Assembly (NCBI GenBank): GCA_002726245.1
Contig: PBSM01000129.1
Location: 1-33,352 of the forward strand
DNA from: Planctomycetaceae bacterium
Lineage (GTDB): Bacteria; Planctomycetota; Planctomycetia; Pirellulales; Pirellulaceae
Direction: 5' to 3'
DNA length: 33,352 bases
This document shows, piece by piece, positions 27,014 through 33,352 of the stretch (position 1 is its first letter; every line of letters starts with the position of its first letter). Both the position numbers and the translations under genes were made by a program. The notes under the pieces were generated by a model, which was not told the origin of the DNA, made no database searches, and saw only the letters and a list, made by a program, of their open reading frames with translations.

Positions 27014-27164
27014 ACTAGCACCAAACGGAATTCGGGTGGATTTGTATGAACTTTGAAATCGAACGCTTTCGTCCCCTCCGGGCTTGCTCGGAGGGGACGA
27101 AGTCGTAGAAAGTGTAAAACTTCAATGTGAACGCACCCTTGGTCAAATTCCGTTTGGTGCTAGT
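27014..27164. mobile_element. palindromic MITE-like element, short form (151 bp)
   Basis: The ends are the 19-bp inverted repeat actagcaccaaacggaatt and its exact complement. The whole unit is an imperfect palindrome; at its centre cgtcccctccg (27070-27080) pairs with cggaggggacg (27089-27099) around an 8-base loop. No coding capacity. It sits 12 bases after the nadK stop and may also influence the 3' end of the ispA-dxs-nadK transcript. Confidence 0.9.
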
Positions 27165-27184
27165 ACCTCAGTTCATTCGCTTTC

Positions 27185-27241
27185 GTAGGTCGGAGTTGCA
27201 CTCCGACCAGGAAAGAAAGACAGAGTACAACTCCGTCCTAC
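27185..27241. repeat. imperfect twin-hairpin inverted repeat
   Basis: The left hairpin ggtcggagt-tgc-actccgacc has a 9-bp perfect stem. The right hairpin gacagagt-aca-actccgtc has an 8-bp stem with one mismatch. The two are imperfect reverse complements closed by gtagg and cctac. The left hairpin shares its stem sequence with the longer hairpin at 29419-29461. Confidence 0.75.
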
Positions 27242-27320
27242 TGACAAAATCAAATGAATCGAAGCACTAGCTAGAACGAAGTCTGACCATTCAACAGCCT
27301 TGTTAGCACGGATGCCGACA

Positions 27321-28250
27321 ATGAACACAAGACGTATTCTGACTTTTGTCGCCGTTCTTCTGTTCGCCCTCGTTGCCACAGCAGAAGACTCTGCCAAAGA
27401 AACCCATCTTCTTCGGTACAAGTTCTCCGAAGGCGAGCAGGTTCGCTGGAAGGTTGTGCATGTCGGGACGACCGAGACCACCATTCAGGGCAATACGCAG
27501 ACGTCCAAGTCTCACAGTGCATCGACCAAAGTTTGGAAAGTGTCGGAGGTCGATGAACAGGGCAACATGACGTTCGTCCACCTCGTCGATAGCGTCGATA
27601 TGTGGCAGCAAGTCTCGGATCGACCTGAGATTCGCTACAACAGCGAGAAGACGAAGGAAGTTCCTACCGAATATGAACACGTTGCCAAGACGGTCGGTGT
27701 TCCGTTGGCAACAGTGAAGATCAGTGCGAAAGGCGACATCATCGACCGTGACACACCGACGCCAAGCGAGGACTTCGGCGTCGGTGGAATCGTCATGCTG
27801 CTGCCGGAGAAGCCGGTCAAGATCGGATCGACCTGGTATGAGCCATCCGAACTACGCAACCGACTGCCGGACGGCCGCGTGAAACGTGTGAAGATTCGTA
27901 AGCTTTACGAGCTCGTCAAAGTGAAGACTGGCGTTGCCACAATCTCGATTAAGACTGAAGTCCTCACGCCCTTCAACGACGCCCGCATTCAGTCGCAACT
28001 CGTGCAACAATTGACGGACGGAACGATCAAGTTCGACCTCGATGCCGGCCGCATCTTGTCCAAACAATTGGACTGGGACGAAACGGTGGTCGGCTTCAAT
28101 GGCGCAGACAGCCTGATGAAGTATCTGGCTCGATTCACCGAAGAGTTGTTGCCTGCCGAAGCTCGAACGGCACAGCGTATCGAGAAAGCCGGAGCAGCGA
28201 AAACGGCGCGCGCATCACGTGATGGCAAGCCAGCTCTACGACGCGAGTGA
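27321..28250 (+). CDS. exported protein of unknown function
   Basis: From ATG 27321 the product has 309 residues with a signal peptide (MNTRRILTFVAVLLFALVAT, cleavage near residue 21). The mature part alternates beta-strand patterns (EGEQVRWKVVHVGTTETTI, VWKVSEVDEQGNMTFVHLV, VPLATVKISAKGDIIDRDTP) of the kind found in planctomycete secreted proteins of DUF6263-like type. No catalytic motif is visible. The C-terminus is basic. An in-frame upstream start at 27300 would add 7 residues. The gene converges on the GGDEF gene and the two coding frames overlap tail to tail by 116 bases. It is separated from nadK by two repeats, so it probably has its own promoter. Confidence 0.65.
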   Translation: MNTRRILTFVAVLLFALVATAEDSAKETHLLRYKFSEGEQVRWKVVHVGTTETTIQGNTQTSKSHSASTKVWKVSEVDEQGNMTFVHLVDSVDMWQQVSDRPEIRYNSEKTKEVPTEYEHVAKTVGVPLATVKISAKGDIIDRDTPTPSEDFGVGGIVMLLPEKPVKIGSTWYEPSELRNRLPDGRVKRVKIRKLYELVKVKTGVATISIKTEVLTPFNDARIQSQLVQQLTDGTIKFDLDAGRILSKQLDWDETVVGFNGADSLMKYLARFTEELLPAEARTAQRIEKAGAAKTARASRDGKPALRRE

Positions 28251-29121
28251 TTACTAGGCTTCGGTCAGACAGTCTCGAGTTGTGCGGACGATTCGGCCGT
28301 GCCAGCATCCTGATCCAATTCGGCCGGGCCAAGGGCACGATGTCGTCGGTCGTCGAGAAGAAGACGCGATTCCGGCCCGCCTCCTTGGCTGCGTACAACG
28401 CCCAATCCGCTGCTTGCAGTAGTGCTTCGGATTCTCCAAAATCTTCCGTCGCCGCAACACCGATACTAACTGTCAGCATTAGCCGCTCCTCAATCTCAAC
28501 CCGCAGTCGTTCGGCAAACTCGGCTGCACCTCGACGTTCGGTCTCGGGCAATATCACCGTGAACTCCTCGTCACCATAGCGAGCGACTTGATCGGTCTCA
28601 CGCGCAAGTTCGGCGAGCAAGCCGCCAAGCGACGTCAGTGCGTGGTCACCGTGCAAGTGGCCGCGCGTGTCGTTGATCTTCTTGAAGTGATCGATGTCGA
28701 GCAGCACTAAAGAGAACGATGTACCGTAGCGATGATAGAGTGCGATTTGAGATTCAAGAGAATCGTTGAACATGCGGCGGTTGCCAACACCGGTCAACGG
28801 ATCGATCCGCGACTCCTGCAGATTCAACAGCATGTTGGACTGCTGCTTGAGCTGGTCGTAAGAACGAGCAACTTGATCCGCCAACGCCAGCGTTGGACGT
28901 AGAATTCGTTCAGTCTCGCCCGACAGGTCAGCCCAGTCTGGCTCGCGGCGGCCGGACGATGCGGAGTTCAACCGGTCTTTGAATTTAACGACGCTTCTCT
29001 GATGCGTTTGCATCGCCTGATTAAGCTGCTGTGCGATGCCTTCGAACTCATTCACGATCTCACGAGCGCGTTTGAGATCTTGTTCCGCCGCGTTATTAGC
29101 CTTTTGCCGGTGCTTTCGCAA
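28135..29121 (-). CDS. GGDEF-domain protein with variant GDEEF motif
   Basis: The frame encodes a coiled-coil region (~10-100) and a GGDEF domain (~101-265) with DPLTGVGNRRMF, LLDIDHFKKINDTRGHLHGD and a late VSIGVA. The signature reads Y-G183-D184-E185-E186-F187, so the second Gly is Asp; one base change from GGEEF would give it. The inhibitory RxxD site (R174-D177) is intact. Diguanylate cyclases make cyclic di-GMP; with this variant activity is doubtful and the domain may instead sense c-di-GMP. The called start is a TTG in mid-structure. Upstream codons in this frame read GFGFIVGKLRKHR, and another frame from ATG 29189 reads MLFELDGLDLAGLA. Joined by one frameshift near 29145, they would make a membrane anchor, so the 5' end is probably broken or misread. 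Confidence 0.75.
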   Translation of the reverse strand: MRKHRQKANNAAEQDLKRAREIVNEFEGIAQQLNQAMQTHQRSVVKFKDRLNSASSGRREPDWADLSGETERILRPTLALADQVARSYDQLKQQSNMLLNLQESRIDPLTGVGNRRMFNDSLESQIALYHRYGTSFSLVLLDIDHFKKINDTRGHLHGDHALTSLGGLLAELARETDQVARYGDEEFTVILPETERRGAAEFAERLRVEIEERLMLTVSIGVAATEDFGESEALLQAADWALYAAKEAGRNRVFFSTTDDIVPLARPNWIRMLARPNRPHNSRLSDRSLVITRVVELACHHVMRAPFSLLRLSRYAVPFELRQATTLR

Positions 29122-29418
29122 TTTACCAACGATGAAGCCGAAGCCAGGGCCAGCCCGGCCAAATCAAGACCATCCAACTCGAATAGCATCTTCGATCACC
29201 CCGTGTCGTTGCCGCCCAAGGGTTACCACCGTCACTGCCGGCCTGCCCCTTGCCTCTTGAGAGAATTCTCAAAAACGGAAACGCGTTCGTATCACCTACG
29301 GGAAGTATATGGTACGACCTGGGCGGATGAGTGATGATATGGCCCGAGTAGGTTCCCCTACCAATGCCAGCCGTTCCGGCTGCGTGACTTGTCACGTTTG
29401 CGACGGCTATGCACTGGA

Positions 29419-29461
29419 CGTCTTTTGCAGGTCGGAGTACAACTCCGACCTGCAAAAGACG
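29419..29461. repeat. 20-bp perfect hairpin
   Basis: The sequence cgtcttttgcaggtcggagt at 29419-29438 is exactly complementary to 29442-29461, with an aca loop. It lies in the ~290-base spacer between the GGDEF gene's upstream end and the VWA gene's stop. It could end or stabilise the VWA transcript on the minus strand; no T-run is present. Its inner part matches the hairpin at 27185-27208. Confidence 0.85.
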
Positions 29462-29477
29462 AACGGCGCGAGACGAC

Positions 29478-31403
29478 TCATCTCCATGCTCCTTGTAGCT
29501 TACGGACCGGCGGCTTTTGCGTCGTGCAGCCTCGTTGCTTCTGGGTGCAGGGCCAAGCGTGCTGCTCGGCCTCCGTCGCCATTGGCAGGACGAGGAAACG
29601 CGTCCCAAGCAAGATCGCGATCGTGACGGCGCAAATCGCGACGATAGCACTGACGAACACGACCGCCCAAATCAAGAGATCGCCGCGGAAAGCGAAGCCT
29701 GATTGCGGCTGGACGGCGGCTGGTGCGTAGTGGACCACGGCGGGTGGAGACTGCGACGACTGCTCATAGACTGGAAGAACGTAAGAGACGGCAGGGAATT
29801 GCTCGCCCGCAAGCCGTCCCGCCGTTGCAACCATCTGAACAAACTCGCCGCGGTAGCCGTGTCGATCCTCGCCGCGCGTCGCGTTTGCGATTTCCAACAC
29901 CGACGAATAGGTCGCATCCCCACGACTCTCTGAATCGCGGAGCAACATCCCAAACGCGGCAACAGCCGACGCGAACTGAAAGTCGTGAGTAGCCTGGCCG
30001 AACCGAACCGGCGAGTTCTTCACCGTCGCGACAATGAGTTTGCTCTTTGATTCGTTGGGTTCCTTGTAACGAAGTTTCACGGTCATCAATTCAGAAGAGC
30101 CGCCCGCTAGTGGAGTTCGCTTCTGGTACTTGAGCGGATCGACACCGTCGACTTGCTGGTCACTGGCCTCGCCAGCAGGCACGATTTCGTAGAGCGCGGT
30201 AACCGTGTGTCCCGCACCTATCTCGCCGGCGTCTTTCTTGTCGTCGTTAAACTCATGAGCTTCGAGATGCCGGTTCTCATAGCCAATCAAGCGGTAGGCG
30301 GCGACGTGAGCAGGATTGAATTCAACTTGGATCTTCACATCCTCGGCGATCGTGACCAAGGTGCTGTTAACTTGTTCGAGCAAGACCTTGCGTGCTTCGT
30401 GCTCGTTGTCGATAAACGCATAGTTGCCATCGGCTTTGTTCGATAGCTCTTCGAGCATCGCGTCGTTATGGTTGCCCATCCCAAAGCCTAACACGCTGAG
30501 ATGAACTCCTCTCTTCGCTTGCTGTTCCGCGAGCCGCACCAACTTGCTGCCCGTCGCCCCGACATTGAAATCACCATCGGTACAAAGAATCACCCGGTTA
30601 ACGCCACCGCGAACGAAGTTCTGTTCGGCGACATGGTACGCCAACTGGATGCCTTGCCCTCCATTCGTTGAACCGCCGGCGTGCAACTGATCGAGCACTT
30701 CGAGAATGCGATGCCGGTTATCACCCAGCGTCGTCGGCAAGACGAGGCCGGCGGCGCCTGCGTAAACGACAATCGCGATGCGATCGTTTTCGGTCAGTTG
30801 CGACGTCAACAGCCGCATTCCTTGCTTGACCAGAGGCAGCTTGTTGGCGTAGTCCATCGATCCGGAGACATCCAGCAAGAAGACCAGATTGCTGGCCGGT
30901 CGCTGCCGCTCGAGCTCTTTGCCCTTCAGTCCGATTCGTGCCAGGCGATGGCCCGGCTTCCAGGGAGCATCGGCAACTTCGACATGAACGGAGAATGGAT
31001 GAGGGCCAACTGGTGCCGAGTAGCTGTAGTCGAAGTAATTGATCATCTCCTCGATGCGCACCGCGTCTTCAGGAGGTAGCTCGCCGTGTTGCATGAGGTG
31101 CATGCGTGCCTTCGAGTACGAAGCTGTGTCCACATCGATCGAGAATGTCGATAGCGGACTCTGCTGCACCGGCACGAAGGAGTTTTCAACGATCAACGCA
31201 TGCTTGTCGCCTCCCATGCCCGGCCCGATACCGTCGTCGGGCGAAGGTGTCTCGGCTTCGGGAGCAATAGCAAACCTCATCACTTCATCTTGCTCTCGCT
31301 TCTGCAGTTGGACTTCGGACGTCGGTACCGAGCTAGCTCCACATCCAACAAGCGAAAAGCAATAAACAACCGTCAGCATCCAGACGTACGTTCTGCGCAG
31401 CAT
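29478..31403 (-). CDS. VWA-domain lipoprotein of the YfbK type
   Basis: The 641-residue product starts with a lipoprotein signal (lipobox LVGC, lipidated Cys21). Residues ~85-160 match the N-terminal VWA-associated region (STFSIDVDTASYSKARMHL, RIEEMINYFDY), and ~171-350 form a von Willebrand A domain with an intact metal-ion-dependent adhesion site: DVSGSM (D178, S180, S182), the GGSTNGGQGI threonine loop and ILCTDGDFNVG. The region ~410-590 corresponds to DUF3520. A transmembrane helix follows (LLIWAVVFVSAIVAICAVTI) with a short basic tail, which is unusual for a lipoprotein and would tether both ends. Such proteins probably mediate protein contacts at the membrane; the exact role is unknown. 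The ATG has aaggag 7 bases upstream. It is transcribed away from xseB's 3' end in the same direction. Confidence 0.85.
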   Translation of the reverse strand: MLRRTYVWMLTVVYCFSLVGCGASSVPTSEVQLQKREQDEVMRFAIAPEAETPSPDDGIGPGMGGDKHALIVENSFVPVQQSPLSTFSIDVDTASYSKARMHLMQHGELPPEDAVRIEEMINYFDYSYSAPVGPHPFSVHVEVADAPWKPGHRLARIGLKGKELERQRPASNLVFLLDVSGSMDYANKLPLVKQGMRLLTSQLTENDRIAIVVYAGAAGLVLPTTLGDNRHRILEVLDQLHAGGSTNGGQGIQLAYHVAEQNFVRGGVNRVILCTDGDFNVGATGSKLVRLAEQQAKRGVHLSVLGFGMGNHNDAMLEELSNKADGNYAFIDNEHEARKVLLEQVNSTLVTIAEDVKIQVEFNPAHVAAYRLIGYENRHLEAHEFNDDKKDAGEIGAGHTVTALYEIVPAGEASDQQVDGVDPLKYQKRTPLAGGSSELMTVKLRYKEPNESKSKLIVATVKNSPVRFGQATHDFQFASAVAAFGMLLRDSESRGDATYSSVLEIANATRGEDRHGYRGEFVQMVATAGRLAGEQFPAVSYVLPVYEQSSQSPPAVVHYAPAAVQPQSGFAFRGDLLIWAVVFVSAIVAICAVTIAILLGTRFLVLPMATEAEQHAWPCTQKQRGCTTQKPPVRKLQGAWR

Positions 31404-31609
31404 GGTTCGACTCCTTGGACTCAGCAGGAACGAGCAGCGTTCGTTCGGTTAGACGAGGGCCGATGTTGGCCGGTTTCTTGATAAGTCGTTCCGTCTGGCG
31501 ACGGAATTATTCCCGGCTCGCGTGAGACTGCTCAGCAAGGCTATCACATGCCGCGAGGGCCACGATTGCACGTGTTGCCTACCAATCTAGCGTTGTCCAC
31601 CGATCGGAG

Positions 31610-31951
31610 TCAGAACAACCCTTTTTGCGAGTCGGCGTCCGCATCATCGAGGTCGTGTGTTCGCCTGCGACCGCGTGCTTGCTGCTTTTCGTCGAGCGTC
31701 AGCGATTCCGTCTCGAATGGCTTCGTCGTCAGATCGCCATCGTCGTCGATAGAAGTTAGCAGTTGGATCTTTTGCTCGGCGGCTGTGAGGGCCGCATGAC
31801 ACTGATTCAGATGCCGGACACCTTCTTCATAACGAGACAAGGACTCGGAAAGACCAAGCTGACCTTCCTCCAACTGGCGCACGATCTCCTCGAGCTTGGC
31901 GAGTGATTCCTCAAACGAAACGACTTCCGACGATTTAGTCTTCTTCGCCAC
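31610..31951 (-). CDS. xseB: exodeoxyribonuclease VII small subunit
   Basis: The start is a GTG at 31951 preceded by ggag 5 bases away, giving a 113-residue protein. The core VSFEESLAKLEEIVRQLEEG, LGLSESLSRYEEGVRHLNQC and LTAAEQKIQLL is the two-helix XseB domain (residues ~9-65) that packs on XseA helices. The remaining ~45 residues are a charged, probably disordered tail ending DADSQKGLF, longer than in E. coli (80 residues in total). Exonuclease VII degrades single-stranded DNA in both directions. The first 17 bases overlap the end of xseA, so the two are translationally coupled. Confidence 0.9.
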   Translation of the reverse strand: MAKKTKSSEVVSFEESLAKLEEIVRQLEEGQLGLSESLSRYEEGVRHLNQCHAALTAAEQKIQLLTSIDDDGDLTTKPFETESLTLDEKQQARGRRRTHDLDDADADSQKGLF

Positions 31952-33212
31952 CGGGACTCCATTCGTTCTCTGGGCCTTCTGCTGGGTCGATCGATTCGAC
32001 CCTGCTGACAAGACTGCCGGTGTTTAACCGTGTGGTTAGTTGTTCGCCCACCGACAGCGTACCTACATTCGTGATAAGTTGTCCATCGGGGCGCTGCGTG
32101 AGACTGTAGCCTCGGCTCAACACCGCCAACGGGCTGAGTGATTCCAAGCGTGCTGCGAGTTGTACCAGATTCGACTCGCTTGTCGCGCGTTGTGTCTGAA
32201 CGGCGCGGCGGCTTCGCAAATCGAGCTCGTCCACCTGTCTCGCCAACTCCTGAATTCGATCGAGCGGGTGCTGAAGTGCGCGGCTACGCCGAAGCCCTTC
32301 GAGCCGCATGCGCGCGGACGTTGCCTGATTCCGCAGCGCAACAACCATTCGCTTGTGAAAAGAAGCGACATTCCCGGCCAACTCTTCAGCCGACGGCACA
32401 ACAAGTTCAGCGGCCTCACTCGGAGTGAGTGCTCGCATGTCGGCCACTAGATCGGATAATGTCACGTCAATCTCATGTCCAACCGCGGATACGACAGGGA
32501 TCTCGGAGTTGAAGATCGCGCGGACAACTTGTTCTTCGTTGAAGCACCACAGATCCTCAACGCTTCCACCACCGCGGCCAACAACCAAGACATCCGGCTT
32601 CGGATACAGGCGGTTCGCGGTCTGAATGCCTCTCGCGATCTCGGCACCGGCTCCCTCGCCTTGCACTCGCGCGGGGATCACAAGCACGTTCGCTTCGCGC
32701 CACCGACGCCGCAAGACCTCCACAAAGTCGCGGATCGCAGCGCCGGTTGGACTGGTAACGAAAGCAATCCGCTTCGGAAAGCGCGGCAGCGGCTTCTTGA
32801 GTTCCGGTGCGAAGAGACCTTCCGCCGCCAGCCGTTGCTGCAACTGCCGGAGCGCCAATTGCAACGCACCGAGACCCTTCGGCTCGATCTCTCGCACGAC
32901 AAGCTGATAGCTGCCGCGTGGCGGGTAGACGTCCAGGTTCCCGGCGCAGATGACTTCGATACCGTCATTGAGATCAAACGATAAACGGCTTGCTGTGCTT
33001 CGCCAGATCACACCGCGGATCTGCGAGTCGGCATCCTTCAGTGTGAAATAAACATGCCCTGAGCGAGGCCGTGAGACATCCGACAATTCACCGGAAACCC
33101 AAACCGCCGGGAAAGTTCCCTCTAGAGTTTCCTTGATCAGGTACGTCAGTTGGGCCACCGACAGAACTGGTGGATCTCTGGAGTCGAGTGCGTCAGGCAT
33201 TCCGTCTTGCAT
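31935..33212 (-). CDS. xseA: exodeoxyribonuclease VII large subunit
   Basis: The 425-residue product is of usual length for XseA. Residues ~15-110 are the OB-fold that binds single-stranded DNA (LSVAQLTYLIKETLEGTFPA, VWVSGELSDV, GHVYFTLKD). The catalytic part follows with PKRIAFVTSPTGAAIRDF, LVVGRGGGSVEDLWCFNEE and AVGHEIDVTLSDLVADMRA, and then helical repeats (~270-370) that carry XseB subunits. A final motif VLSRGYSLTQ is typical of the family. An in-frame ATG at 33200 is an alternative start. It is the first gene of the xseA-xseB operon; a twin-hairpin repeat lies about 50 bases upstream of its start. Confidence 0.93.
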   Translation of the reverse strand: MQDGMPDALDSRDPPVLSVAQLTYLIKETLEGTFPAVWVSGELSDVSRPRSGHVYFTLKDADSQIRGVIWRSTASRLSFDLNDGIEVICAGNLDVYPPRGSYQLVVREIEPKGLGALQLALRQLQQRLAAEGLFAPELKKPLPRFPKRIAFVTSPTGAAIRDFVEVLRRRWREANVLVIPARVQGEGAGAEIARGIQTANRLYPKPDVLVVGRGGGSVEDLWCFNEEQVVRAIFNSEIPVVSAVGHEIDVTLSDLVADMRALTPSEAAELVVPSAEELAGNVASFHKRMVVALRNQATSARMRLEGLRRSRALQHPLDRIQELARQVDELDLRSRRAVQTQRATSESNLVQLAARLESLSPLAVLSRGYSLTQRPDGQLITNVGTLSVGEQLTTRLNTGSLVSRVESIDPAEGPENEWSPGGEED

Positions 33213-33261
33213 TCCCTTGCGGCTAGAGGGCGTTACTTGTTTTCAGTAGGATGGGCACCTC

Positions 33262-33352
33262 GTACTTCGTCTCGACTTAGCTTTCGGGTAGGCCGTAGCG
33301 AAAGTCGCCAAGACTTTCGGCCAATACCGGGAAGAGCCGAAGCTCTTGGCGA
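33262..33352. repeat. twin-hairpin repeat, second copy (inverted, cut by window end)
   Basis: This is the reverse complement of the unit at 22592-22703 with one visible difference (g for a near 33269) over the shared length. Hairpin cgaaagtc-GCCAA-gactttcg is complete; the partner hairpin is cut off at the window edge. Together the two copies form a long inverted repeat flanking a 10.5-kb segment that contains ispA-dxs-nadK and xseA-xseB. Confidence 0.9.

Noticed and set aside
29123..29650. 175-codon minus-strand frame at the end of the VWA gene
   Set aside because: Overlaps the VWA gene's C-terminus in another phase, Arg/Ser-rich; only its last codons touch the possible GGDEF N-terminus.

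Overview
The window looks like a chromosomal segment of a planctomycete, probably of the Pirellulales. This is inferred from content, not from a marker gene. The supporting signs are a kinase-like protein with the N-terminal module typical of planctomycete Ser/Thr kinases, large exported PQQ-propeller and LamG proteins, an FHA-GAF-sigma54 activator, a VWA lipoprotein of the YfbK type, sparse operons, moderately high GC, and many dispersed palindromic repeats. No rRNA, tRNA, CRISPR array or phage genes were seen.

Layout. Positions 1-5.9 kb: the right end of a palindromic repeat element, a small 2TM-domain protein, a leftward group (2-keto-4-pentenoate hydratase-like protein, a doubtful small ORF, a DegT/DnrJ/EryC1/StrS aminotransferase), a membrane protein, then decayed DNA: an exported repeat protein broken by two frameshifts and the last ~60 codons of a short-chain dehydrogenase. 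Positions 5.9-8.8 kb: an exported C45-type acyltransferase/peptidase and an exported alpha/beta hydrolase, separated by a twin-hairpin repeat that ends beside the second gene's Shine-Dalgarno site. Positions 9.0-11.6 kb: an orphan intrinsic terminator and an FHA-GAF-AAA+ sigma54 activator split by one in-frame stop and one frameshift. Positions 11.5-16.7 kb: a leftward pair encoding a membrane-anchored pseudokinase and a zinc-ribbon/membrane protein; both appear to carry STN/secretin-N-like domains on the far side of the membrane. Positions 16.9-21.6 kb: a CDGSH iron-sulfur protein, a transposase-like remnant, and a 1300-residue exported fusion of methyltransferase-like, PQQ-propeller and LamG modules.

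Positions 21.7-33.35 kb hold core metabolism. An inositol-monophosphatase-family gene is followed by a repeat-dense 650-bp gap and then the tight ispA-dxs-nadK operon (isoprenoid precursors and NADP). Next come another palindromic element, an exported protein of unknown function, a GGDEF protein with an unusual GDEEF motif and a probable N-terminal frameshift, a VWA lipoprotein, and the xseA-xseB operon (exonuclease VII) on the minus strand. xseB, ispA and dxs are adjacent in many bacteria. Here they are separated and opposed in a way that a single inversion of about 23.0-31.6 kb would repair.

The most distinctive signals are the repeats. One family is a 151-bp palindromic element with 19-bp terminal inverted repeats, with a longer form that carries a second nested palindrome. 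Another family consists of paired hairpins in which the two stems differ by base-pair-preserving substitutions while the loops stay complementary. Together with three or more disrupted genes, they suggest a genome under active rearrangement and decay, although some frameshifts could be assembly errors.
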